Positions 1-5,685 of a stretch of 7,151 bases of DNA are shown piece by piece. Made by a program: the position numbers and the translations under genes. Origin of the DNA: Spirochaetota bacterium (GTDB taxonomy: Bacteria > Spirochaetota > Spirochaetia > SZUA-6); assembly GCA_003641675.1 (NCBI GenBank), contig QNBI01000100.1, forward strand, positions 1-7,151. The letters run 5' to 3'. A model generated the notes under the pieces. That model was given only the letters and a program-made list of their open reading frames with translations, was not told the origin of the DNA and ran no database searches. Positions within the stretch are counted from its first letter, which is position 1; each line of letters starts with the position of its first letter.

Positions 1-79
1 GACATTTTTTATTTCACCCATATCTATAAATAGATAAAGGCTGTTTTTTACCAAATGCTTTTAAAAACACTAAAATAAG

Positions 80-330
80 GTATGGGGGTGTCACGGAGGA
101 GCCTAATCACTTACACCTTGCCCGCCGGGGAAAGGCTATAGGGTATTCGCAAGGGGTGCTGCCGGCCGGCTAATGCGTGAGGGATCGTCGGCTAAGTACC
201 CCGCAGGCGCATTTTTAGCTTGCGCGCTTTGCTTCTTTGGTTTTTAGGTATCGGCCTTAAAAGAAGGCATGCGCCGAGGAGTACGGCCAAGAGCCCGACC
301 CGAGCGTTTTACGCGAGGGGCACGCCCAAA
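80..330. repeat. GC-rich composite intergenic repeat (long form)
   Basis: This GC-rich block sits in otherwise AT-rich DNA. Its right-hand 91 bases (240-330) recur at 2529-2619, but the left part (about 80-239) has no second copy in this window. The left part includes a perfect palindrome, GCCGGCCGGC (161-170), and a GGTGT (87-91)/ACACC (113-117) inverted pair. The right part ends in an imperfect hairpin around TTTTA. No protein-coding signal or start codon with a ribosome site is visible. From memory, this kind of block (GGGCGTGCCCC on the minus strand, followed by GGGTCGGGCTC) occurs in many copies between genes of treponemes and some Bacteroidetes; I could not verify that here. The left boundary is approximate and the function is unknown. 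Confidence 0.6.
240..330 (+). repeat. Dispersed direct repeat, copy 1 (91 bp)
   Basis: Bases 240-330 match 2529-2619 at 89 of 91 positions, with no gaps and in the same orientation. The only differences are G306 versus A2595 and A316 versus T2605. Both changes fall in the imperfect hairpin GAGCG-TTTTA-CGCGAG near the right end. Beyond the right edge (CACGCCCAAA) the two copies diverge at once. On the left they diverge near a run of five T. The copy lies 65 bases beyond the stop codon of the minus-strand barrel gene. Confidence 0.95.
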
Positions 331-395
331 CCTCAGACTAATATAGAGGAAATCTCTAACGGGAGAAGGAGAACTATAATACTATATCTTTAAAA
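331..395. other. Short spacer downstream of the barrel gene
   Basis: This spacer lies between repeat copy 1 and the stop codon of the minus-strand gene. It contains a small hairpin, TAGAG-GAAAT-CTCTA (344-358), which has no clear U-tract on either side and is too weak to call a terminator. The purine run GGGAGAAGGAGA (361-372) resembles a plus-strand ribosome-binding site. No start codon follows it at a useful distance, so it may be a relic of a lost gene. Confidence 0.3.
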
Positions 396-1805
396 TTAAA
401 TTTCAAGTATATAAGTAATACCGATACTAAAAGAAAATACTGCAAAACTATTATTGGAGGGAGAAAATATATCTATATTATTATTGGCGAAATTCCAGGC
501 CGTGGGAACGTCTGAAAGTTGAAGAGAATTCCATATATATCCTAGTTTTAGATCTGCCATAAAACTCAAACTCCCATAGAATTTAATAGTCCTTGTACTG
601 TTAATAGTCAATATAAGTTTCTTTTCGAGGGGAATAGAATCTAATAATTTTGTGCCTGCATTTTTTTCCTGTGTCCAATTGGTGTATATACCCCAGGGAT
701 TAGCAGGAGACTTTTCTCCGGACAGAGAAAACTCAAGAGAAGAATAGATATTAAAATCTCTAATATTGCCCTTATAATTAGATAGAAAAGAAATATTATT
801 TTCTCCGTTATAATAACCTATATAGTTATTTTCCGGTAGTATTGTTTTAACTTCCCCATTAGCCGTATATGACACTGCCGGGTAATAAGAATAGCCGTAT
901 CTTTCGTCTGTTGCCGATATTTTATCTCCGTATCCTGTAGGCTGAAAAGTGTATTTTGTTGAACCTGCATGATAAAGTCCGATAGTACCGAAATTCAAGT
1001 GATAACTGCCGCCAAATGACCAGGCCAGCTTATTTGGATTCTGATAACTACTGTCGGGATTAAGAATGGCATTGGCGTTAAAATCATCTATAAGCAGCTG
1101 TCCATAGCCATACAAATTATTTTCCCTGTAATCAGCAAAAAAGCCCATTATTGAATTATCATTACCGACAGATTGCCATGGCTTGCCCGGTGAGATTCTT
1201 GTATACTGCTTAAAAAAACCAGGAAGAGGATCTAGAAAATAATCAGCATCAAAACTACAGCCAGTATAAATTAAAGAGTCTTGAAAACCGATTCTAAAGC
1301 CTTTTAGTTTTAGTCCATAAACATTATATTGCCAACCTCTGTCTGGAAAACCCAGCGCAGAATTTCTATTAAGTTCGGTCCATCTTGAAGTAAAAAAGAA
1401 AATATTATCATTATAGCTGATATCCAGAAGCAGGGCATTTAAATTCTTCGACGACACGAACAAAGAATATGGGGTATCCACAATATCGTTCTCCTGCAGC
1501 CGACCGAATTTCATAGAGAGATCATTATATTTTATCCCCAATCCTCCTTGTTCCAATAGAAAATAATAACCAAAGTAAAAATCTTTACCATGCGAAGGTT
1601 GATATTTTCCATCGTTACACACAGAAAAACGCCAGATAAAATCGAAATAATCCGTTTTATGTTTTTCCTGCAGAGCAATATATTGATAGCTATTTTCTGT
1701 AGTCAGGACCTCATTAAAACTTATAGAAGTTTCAAGAGAGAAAATCTCATAAGGCAGTACTAAAAATAGTATTAAAAATATAGTTCTATTCATTTTTATT
1801 TTCAT
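396..1805 (-). CDS. Putative outer-membrane beta-barrel protein
   Basis: This 469-residue protein has an N-terminal signal peptide: charged MKIKMNRT, a hydrophobic stretch to about residue 18, and likely cleavage near IFS-LE at residue 23. There is no lipobox cysteine. The rest has no long hydrophobic helix. It is rich in Tyr, Phe, Trp, Asn and Gly in short alternating strands, such as AWSFGGSYHLNFG and NIYSSLEFSLSG, as expected for a barrel in the outer membrane. The segment RWTELNRNS...GFPDRGWQYNVYG is faintly reminiscent of Wzi/porin-like barrels, but I cannot name the family. A role in uptake or surface structure is only a guess. No good ribosome site precedes the ATG at 1805 or the in-frame ATG at 1793. 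Its upstream region lies in the remnant of a different gene, so its promoter may have been lost or newly acquired. A weak AGGACA-18-TATATT match lies at 1842-1813. Confidence 0.75.
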   Translation of the reverse strand: MKIKMNRTIFLILFLVLPYEIFSLETSISFNEVLTTENSYQYIALQEKHKTDYFDFIWRFSVCNDGKYQPSHGKDFYFGYYFLLEQGGLGIKYNDLSMKFGRLQENDIVDTPYSLFVSSKNLNALLLDISYNDNIFFFTSRWTELNRNSALGFPDRGWQYNVYGLKLKGFRIGFQDSLIYTGCSFDADYFLDPLPGFFKQYTRISPGKPWQSVGNDNSIMGFFADYRENNLYGYGQLLIDDFNANAILNPDSSYQNPNKLAWSFGGSYHLNFGTIGLYHAGSTKYTFQPTGYGDKISATDERYGYSYYPAVSYTANGEVKTILPENNYIGYYNGENNISFLSNYKGNIRDFNIYSSLEFSLSGEKSPANPWGIYTNWTQEKNAGTKLLDSIPLEKKLILTINSTRTIKFYGSLSFMADLKLGYIWNSLQLSDVPTAWNFANNNIDIFSPSNNSFAVFSFSIGITYILEI

Positions 1806-1819
1806 AGTTAAGAATATAA

Positions 1820-2242
1820 CATATTAATCCGGTTATTGTCCTGGCTGACAGGCTATTTCTTTGGTTTCCACTTCGCTGCACTGTAGACTATCTTAGACAC
1901 ATCCCGAATATATATTTTGATACTTCTGCAGTATGCGAAAGCAATATTTTTAGTATTCTATTATCAGAGATTGATTCCTCCAGAATTTTATTCGGCTAAG
2001 ATAATATCCCTATTCATTTAGAAGGGGGTAAATATATAAGCTACGGAAATGCATGGATGTTTTTATCACCGAAAAGCTGTAACTTAAATCTTACTCACTG
2101 TGAGCCTCAAACGATACCTGTAGTCTATGAGGAGTTAAGGGCTTTAAAGTATGCTGTAAAGCAAACTCATCTTAATCTAAGAGATATAGAAAATATTTTC
2201 TATAATAATGCAAAACACATACTGGAAAGTATAACCGCATAG
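1820..2242 (+). pseudogene. Amidohydrolase (Amidohydro_2-type) C-terminal remnant with internal stop
   Basis: One frame reads from 1820 to the stop at 2240-2242, broken only by TAA at 1997-1999. The upstream part gives NPVIVLAD, then HIPNIYFDTSAVCE and RILFG. After the TAA it continues DNIPIHLEGGKYISYGNAW, and later YEELRALKYAV and IENIFYNNAKHIL. This is the order expected for the C-terminal part of metal-dependent amidohydrolases: a pNvyfDtSA strand, the RiLFGSD motif whose Asp is a metal/catalytic ligand, and a final helix ending in FYxNA. The TAA replaces the Ser of GSD, one base from the serine codon TCA. About 140 residues of a family usually well over 250 remain. The N-terminal part is missing; the neighbouring minus-strand barrel gene begins about 15 bases to the left. 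A short ORF from ATG 2057 exists but lacks the active site. The gene is almost certainly non-functional. Confidence 0.8.
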
Positions 2243-2342
2243 TTTTACCAGGCAATTTCAAAGAAAATATTAAAAGCAATTCTTATTCAATTATTTTATA
2301 ATATAGTGTTGAAAACACTAAAGGGGAAAGTCAATATATGGA
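2243..2342 (+). promoter_or_regulatory. AT-rich promoter region of the truncated isomerase gene
   Basis: A consensus -10 box TATAAT lies at 2297-2302. The position about 17 bases upstream (AAGCAA, 2274-2279) is a poor -35 match. A perfect palindrome follows two bases after the -10 box and would cover the transcription start. AAGGGGAAAG (2321-2330) could be the ribosome site, but it sits far from ATG 2343. It is better spaced for an out-of-frame ATG at 2338, which suggests that the start region is also damaged. Confidence 0.45.
2304..2320. promoter_or_regulatory. 17-bp perfect palindrome, putative operator
   Basis: TAGTGTT-GAA-AACACTA is a perfect 7-bp inverted repeat with a 3-base centre. 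It starts two bases after a TATAAT box, the usual place for a repressor to block initiation. It is not followed by a T-tract, so it is unlikely to be a terminator. The odd centre does not fit the CG-centred LacI operator pattern. The binding regulator is unknown and no regulator gene is in the window. Confidence 0.45.
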
Positions 2343-2549
2343 ATGCCAGCGGAGGTTATCTATACGGAGAAAAGTCAAAATATCATCACCGGAATCGCCG
2401 ATGAAGCTTCGGAAGACTTTCAGCCGCAGATAGAGGTATATAAAAGTCTAAGGCGGGACTATATAGAGTTAAGAAATATCGACGAAATAAATATCTCACG
2501 GCTTAGTGATAAAATATTCGACAGCTTTGTTTTTAGGTATCGGCCTTAA
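2343..2549 (+). pseudogene. Sugar-phosphate isomerase/epimerase, N-terminal fragment
   Basis: The frame encodes 68 residues. After MPAEVIYTEKSQN it reads IITGIADEASEDFQPQIEV, then YIELRNIDEINISRLSDKIF. This is the first strand-helix-strand of xylose-isomerase-like TIM barrels (AP-endonuclease-2 fold), whose usual N-terminus is of the form I-[ST]-G-F-A-D-E-x-S-x-D...Y-I-E-[LI]-R. Family members are typically about 270-300 residues, so roughly three quarters of the gene is missing. The reading frame enters repeat copy 2 at 2529, and its last residues, VFRYRP, come from the repeat. No downstream part of the gene is present beyond the repeat. The start is uncertain because the ribosome-like AAGGGG is about 16 bases from ATG 2343. 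It lies in the same direction as the amidohydrolase remnant, suggesting a lost sugar or sugar-acid catabolic cluster; that role is inference. Confidence 0.75.
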
Positions 2550-2619
2550 AAGAAGGCATGCGCCGAGGAGTACGGCCAAGAGCCCGACCCGAGCATTTTA
2601 CGCGTGGGGCACGCCCAAA
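2529..2619 (+). repeat. Dispersed direct repeat, copy 2 (91 bp)
   Basis: This is the second copy of the element at 240-330, matching at 89 of 91 bases in the same orientation. It is the short form: the GC-rich left part seen beside copy 1 is absent and replaced by the isomerase gene fragment. The other flank diverges right after CACGCCCAAA. It provides the last seven codons of the truncated isomerase frame, then ends 37 bases from the stop codon of the minus-strand nuclease-like gene. No flanking target duplication could be seen. Confidence 0.95.
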
Positions 2620-2642
2620 TCCTTAATACCCGGAAGCCGCTT

Positions 2643-2676
2643 TTAGTTACTTCTTTTTAGTTACTTCTTTTTAGTT
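2643..2676. repeat. 14-bp tandem repeat spanning a stop codon
   Basis: TTAGTTACTTCTTT occurs at 2643-2656 and again at 2657-2670, followed by a partial third unit, TTAGTT (2671-2676). The second copy contains the stop codon and last residues (KRSN) of the minus-strand gene. The duplicated unit therefore lies just beyond the stop and does not change the protein end. This looks like a slippage duplication. Confidence 0.85.
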
Positions 2677-3322
2677 CCGGATTAAGAATCTCCATAGTGT
2701 CATCTTTCATGCCGAGCGCATATATCTTGTTCTTTGTAAGATACGTAACTACATCCTCCGGCAGATAAAACGATGAAAAGACAGGAATTATCTTCTTATC
2801 CCGATAATCTGGGAAATAATCATATACCTCTTTAAGCGATTCTATAAAGGCGTCGATATACTCTATCTTGGGCGTCGATTTAGTCTCGTTCACAAGCAAA
2901 AAATCATTGCATACCGTAAATGCATCGAATTCCCTCGCTTTTTTTGGTTCTTTCGAATTTACAACACGCCGCCTTACCGCAAAATCCAGAATGGTATCGC
3001 AGTTAAAATATTCCTTTACAATTCTCGGAATATTGGGCGCCACTACATCTTCTGCTAATGTCCCGAGTCTGTTTGCAAGATCACCCCACTGTTTGTTCAT
3101 CCTTTTTCTGTCTTCGCGGGTTTCATCTTTAAAGGCGAGCATCTCTGTTTTGAAGTCCTTCATCTCATCCTTGAAATCCCGCATTTCATTCTGAAAAGTG
3201 TGTACATCCTTTGTTAATTCGCTTATACTTCTCTCTGTTTTAAGCTGAGCATATGCTATGTCTTTTACTATCCTCTCAAGTTCGCTTACTTTTCCTTCTA
3301 CTTCTTCCACTTTTGTCGGCAT
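2657..3322 (-). CDS. Coiled-coil protein with PD-(D/E)XK nuclease-like domain (DUF3782-like)
   Basis: The protein has 221 residues. Residues 4-75 form a charged coiled coil that includes near-exact seven-residue repeats (RDFKDEM, KDFKTEM, LAFKDET, residues 48-68). A linker, GDLANRLGTLAEDVVAPNIP, leads to an alpha/beta domain from about 90. This has an E-F-D motif (131-133), then a strand carrying E-T-K (146-148), the D...ExK arrangement of the PD-(D/E)XK fold. Glu91 could be the helix acidic residue. Proteins of this build, often labelled DUF3782 or DUF3782-like, are frequent in spirochaetes and cyanobacteria and lack a settled function; nuclease activity is unproven. The start is supported by GGAGGT (minus strand, 3336-3331) eight bases upstream of the ATG. 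It stands alone, divergent from the amino-acid importer, and its 3' end abuts the tandem repeat. It is intact despite broken neighbours, which suggests selection or recent arrival. Confidence 0.7.
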   Translation of the reverse strand: MPTKVEEVEGKVSELERIVKDIAYAQLKTERSISELTKDVHTFQNEMRDFKDEMKDFKTEMLAFKDETREDRKRMNKQWGDLANRLGTLAEDVVAPNIPRIVKEYFNCDTILDFAVRRRVVNSKEPKKAREFDAFTVCNDFLLVNETKSTPKIEYIDAFIESLKEVYDYFPDYRDKKIIPVFSSFYLPEDVVTYLTKNKIYALGMKDDTMEILNPELKRSN

Positions 3323-3660
3323 TTCCTTTTACCTCCCGGCATTCATACCCATATATCCGGCGCTAAACCTATAAGCCCCTAAGCGGTATGCAGTAATCTA
3401 AACAACACCTTCTACTATTATAATATAACATAAAAAATGGTAAATTGCTTTTTAAAATAAAAACTTTTATGAACAGGTATAGAAGGGATCTAATCCGGCA
3501 GACCGCTTTTTACCTTTAGATTTTCTGTACTTCTGCAAAGCCCGGCGCTTAATCCAAAAATCCGGACGGCGTACCTTGACCTTCTTAAAAAGAGGCGGTA
3601 AAGTAAATATACGCAGATAGCCCTGCAGCAAGAAAAAATGAAAAAAAGGAGAAAGTAGCT
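3323..3660. promoter_or_regulatory. Divergent intergenic region before the importer genes
   Basis: This 338-base region separates two genes that point away from each other, so it should hold both promoters. The left half is AT-rich, with overlapping TATAAT matches on the plus strand (3419-3424) and minus strand (3417-3422), neither with a good -35. A better plus-strand candidate is TTGACC (3576-3581), 17 bases, then TAAAGT (3599-3604), about 57 bases before the binding-protein start. AGGAG (3647-3651) is the ribosome site for ATG 3661. A six-codon frame (ATG 3638, stop 3656-3658) overlaps that site. I saw no clear riboswitch or T-box structure. Confidence 0.4.
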
Positions 3661-4470
3661 ATGAAAAAGAAAATTAGCCTGATACTTACCGCTTTAGTTT
3701 TGCTTTTTTCATCGGCAGTGTTTGTTTTCGGAGATAGCGGCTCTTATGCTCTTCCCGACCTTCACGGAAGAGTTGTTGTCGCAGTAACGGGCAATGACTA
3801 CGTGCCTCTAAACTTTGTCGACCCCAAGACCGGCAAGGCTATGGGATGGGAGTACGATGCTGTAAATGAAATAGGAAGAAGGCTTAACTGCAAAATCCAA
3901 TGGAAAGTTACATCATGGGACACAATGATAGCAGCTATTCATAATGGCCAGTTCGATGTAGGAATGGACGGAATTACGATTACCGACAAGAGGAAAAAAC
4001 AGGTTGATTTTTCCATCCCCTACATGGTCTCACAGCAGTTCATGCTGGTACGCAAAAATGAGAACCGATTTAAAACCGCAAAAGAGTTCGCGGCAAATCC
4101 AAAGCTTCTAATCGGAGCGCAGGCAGGGACAACTAACTTCTATACAGCAGTATACAGCGTGCTCGACGGGAACGAAGCCAATCCGCGAATTAAACTTTTC
4201 GAAAACTTCGGAGCAAGCGTACAGGCATTAATAGCCGGTGATGTCGATATGGTTCTTATGGACGCTGCATCTACACGGGGCTATATAGGCGCAAACCCGG
4301 ACAAGCTTAAATCTGTAGGCGGCCCGCTCGGAACAGAGTACTTCGGGTTTATCTTTACACCGAAATCGGACCTTGTGGAACCCTTTAACAAGGCGATAGA
4401 GTCGATGAAAAAGGACGGGTTTCTCGATGAACTCAATGTAAAGTGGTTCTACGAGTACAACAATAAGTAG
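3661..4470 (+). CDS. Polar amino-acid ABC transporter substrate-binding protein
   Basis: This 269-residue periplasmic solute-binding protein of family 3 captures a polar amino acid or related small molecule and delivers it to the membrane permease. It has a classical signal peptide (MKKK, hydrophobic 5-22) with likely cleavage at VFG-DS (residue 24). There is no lipobox, so it should be soluble in the periplasm. The mature part begins LHGRVVVAVTGNDYVPLNF. It then shows MGWEYDAVNEIGRRL (61-75), the family signature region, and FDVGMDGITITDKRKKQVDF (98-117). Arg111 is placed to bind the ligand carboxylate. AGTTNF (155-160) and MDAASTRGY (200-208), with Asp201 for the amino group, complete the usual site. 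Length is normal for the family. AGGAG lies nine bases before the ATG. The permease gene follows after 135 bases. The exact ligand cannot be read from the sequence. Confidence 0.92.
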   Translation: MKKKISLILTALVLLFSSAVFVFGDSGSYALPDLHGRVVVAVTGNDYVPLNFVDPKTGKAMGWEYDAVNEIGRRLNCKIQWKVTSWDTMIAAIHNGQFDVGMDGITITDKRKKQVDFSIPYMVSQQFMLVRKNENRFKTAKEFAANPKLLIGAQAGTTNFYTAVYSVLDGNEANPRIKLFENFGASVQALIAGDVDMVLMDAASTRGYIGANPDKLKSVGGPLGTEYFGFIFTPKSDLVEPFNKAIESMKKDGFLDELNVKWFYEYNNK

Positions 4471-4540
4471 GCCTTAAGGAAGCTATCCTAAAGATACTTT
4501 AAGAAAGTGAACCTAAAGTTATAAGGTTTCGGAAGTTAAA

Positions 4541-4571
4541 CTGAGGCCAACACTTAAATGGTTAGCCTCAG
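4541..4571 (+). promoter_or_regulatory. Intercistronic stem-loop between binding protein and permease
   Basis: CTGAGGC (4541-4547) pairs perfectly with GCCTCAG (4565-4571). A C-A mismatch and three more pairs (AAC/GTT) extend the stem towards a loop of about nine bases. No U-tract follows, so it is not a standard intrinsic terminator. In this position it may protect the upstream message end or lower permease expression relative to the binding protein, as in other binding-protein operons; that is inference. Confidence 0.45.
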
Positions 4572-4594
4572 GTAATTAAAACTGAATAACTAAA

Positions 4595-4608
4595 AGGAAG
4601 AAATTCTG
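4595..4608 (+). promoter_or_regulatory. Ribosome-binding site and CTG start of the permease
   Basis: AGGAAG (4595-4600) is the only good ribosome site ahead of the permease. It is five bases before CTG at 4606 and two before ATT at 4603. The frame is open from the stop at 4591-4593. The conventional start GTG 4657 has AAGG only two bases upstream, too close to work. CTG is the best-spaced start and gives the cytoplasmic N-terminus [20 protein letters not shown], reading straight into the first helix. Confidence 0.6.
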
Positions 4609-5433
4609 ACAGAGAATAAGCCGCACCTTATCCCCTTTGTAGACAGGCTTAAGGCAGTGCCGTTCTGGCTTCTGGCAGTAATTCTGCTGCTGGTTCTGGC
4701 GGTATGGTCCATTGTAAGCAGCAGCGACTACAGGGTGATCTTCCGCGCTACAAGCAGAGGAATAGTCATGACCCTCTATGTATCGCTTGTAGCATACGTT
4801 CTTGCAACACTGCTCGGGCTGTTTTTCGGGCTTCTGCGTGTTTCTAAAAGCAGGATAATAAAAGAAGCGGCAACCTTCTATGTAGAGCTAATTCGGGGCA
4901 TTCCGATGCTGGTAATCCTATACTACATAGCCTTTGTCGGAGCCCCTGCTTTAATAAATTTTCTAAACCTTTTAGCATCGCCGCTAATAAACAGAGGGAT
5001 TATACAGAAGTTCAACGTTCGCCAGCTGGATTTTACATGGCGGGCAATACTGGCGCTTATGCTGGGATACAGTGCTTTTATTTCGGAAATATTCCGCGCA
5101 GGAATAGAGTCGGTTCATAAAGGGCAAATGGAGGCAGCTTTAGCTCTGGGCATGAGCAGATGGCAGGCAATGCGTAAAATTATACTGCCACAGGCAGTGC
5201 GCAACGTACTCCCCCCCCTCGGTAATGAGTTTGTAGCGATGATAAAAGATTCTGCCCTTGTTTCCGCCCTGGGGGTCCAGGATATTACTCAGCTTGGAAA
5301 GGTTTACTCCGCATCCACCTTTAAATTCTTCGAAACCTATAATACAGTGGCTCTTCTATATCTTGTTATGACAATATCTCTTTCCATGTTTGTAAAGTAT
5401 TTAGAACATCGAATGGCAAAGTTTAAACGGTAG
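4606..5433 (+). CDS. Polar amino-acid ABC transporter permease (HisM/GlnP-type)
   Basis: This integral membrane subunit of an amino-acid importer has 275 residues from the proposed CTG start, or 258 from GTG 4657. Predicted helices lie at about 21-37, 52-77, 100-122, 145-165 and 245-264, with one less distinct segment around 210. The cytoplasmic EAA loop, which docks the ATPase, is clear at residues 176-197: [16 protein letters not shown] then IILPQA, with the invariant Gly. The N-terminal tail before helix 1 and an extra segment around 115-140 make it slightly longer than minimal members. It is co-directional with the binding protein, 135 bases downstream, and probably shares its transcript. 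The ATP-hydrolysing partner usually follows at once, but here the next gene is on the opposite strand after 17 bases. The importer must use an ATPase encoded elsewhere, or the operon has lost it. Start choice is the main uncertainty. Confidence 0.9.
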   Translation: MTENKPHLIPFVDRLKAVPFWLLAVILLLVLAVWSIVSSSDYRVIFRATSRGIVMTLYVSLVAYVLATLLGLFFGLLRVSKSRIIKEAATFYVELIRGIPMLVILYYIAFVGAPALINFLNLLASPLINRGIIQKFNVRQLDFTWRAILALMLGYSAFISEIFRAGIESVHKGQMEAALALGMSRWQAMRKIILPQAVRNVLPPLGNEFVAMIKDSALVSALGVQDITQLGKVYSASTFKFFETYNTVALLYLVMTISLSMFVKYLEHRMAKFKR

Positions 5434-5450
5434 TATTTATAAAGTATCGT

Positions 5451-5657
5451 TTACCAGGTAACAAACCAGATTCCGAAACCTCCGACAATACAGGCAAAAA
5501 TAATAAAGAAAATCTTTGTTCCGGTTTCTCCCAGAATCTTTACAAAGCCTTGAACTTTACCCATATTCCAGATAGCTGCAGGCTTTTTTGTAATAGATAA
5601 GAATATTACAAATACCCCATAAAGAATCATAAATATTCCCAGTATAAGCATTCCCAT
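5451..5657 (-). CDS. Small two-helix membrane protein
   Basis: The product has 68 residues with two predicted membrane helices, about 3-22 (LILGIFMILYGVFVIFLSI) and 48-66 (KIFFIIFACIVGGFGIWF). They are joined by a basic, probably cytoplasmic, loop with KKPAAIWNMGKVQGFV. GGAAGG (minus strand, 5667-5662) gives a ribosome site four bases before the ATG. It begins 28 bases after the stop of the ABC-2 permease remnant in the same direction, so the two were probably co-transcribed, and it may have been an accessory to that exporter. It converges with the importer permease, 17 bases apart, and I see no terminator between them. I do not recognise a named family. Confidence 0.65.
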   Translation of the reverse strand: MGMLILGIFMILYGVFVIFLSITKKPAAIWNMGKVQGFVKILGETGTKIFFIIFACIVGGFGIWFVTW

Positions 5658-5685
5658 ACCACCTTCCTTGATAAATGTTAATATA

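Noticed and set aside
240..330. CRISPR repeat or intrinsic terminator
   Set aside because: The copies are 2.3 kb apart with genes between them, not regularly spaced, and the internal hairpin is imperfect and lacks a U-tract.
240..2619. Composite transposon or insertion sequence flanked by the two 91-bp copies
   Set aside because: The copies are direct, carry no transposase, and show no terminal inverted repeats or visible target duplications, so only a dispersed repeat is claimed.
2868..3194. 108-codon plus-strand open frame
   Set aside because: It lies entirely opposite the well-supported coiled-coil/nuclease-like gene, has no ribosome site, and its Ser/Phe-rich translation is the shadow of the coiled coil.
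3638..3658. Six-codon leader frame before the binding-protein gene
   Set aside because: It overlaps the ribosome site in an A-rich run where a short ATG frame is expected by chance, and shows no amino-acid bias that would suggest attenuation.
5434..5462. Bidirectional terminator between the convergent genes
   Set aside because: The only inverted sequence, TTACC-A-GGTAA, has a one-base loop and no T-tract, so it cannot form a usable hairpin.
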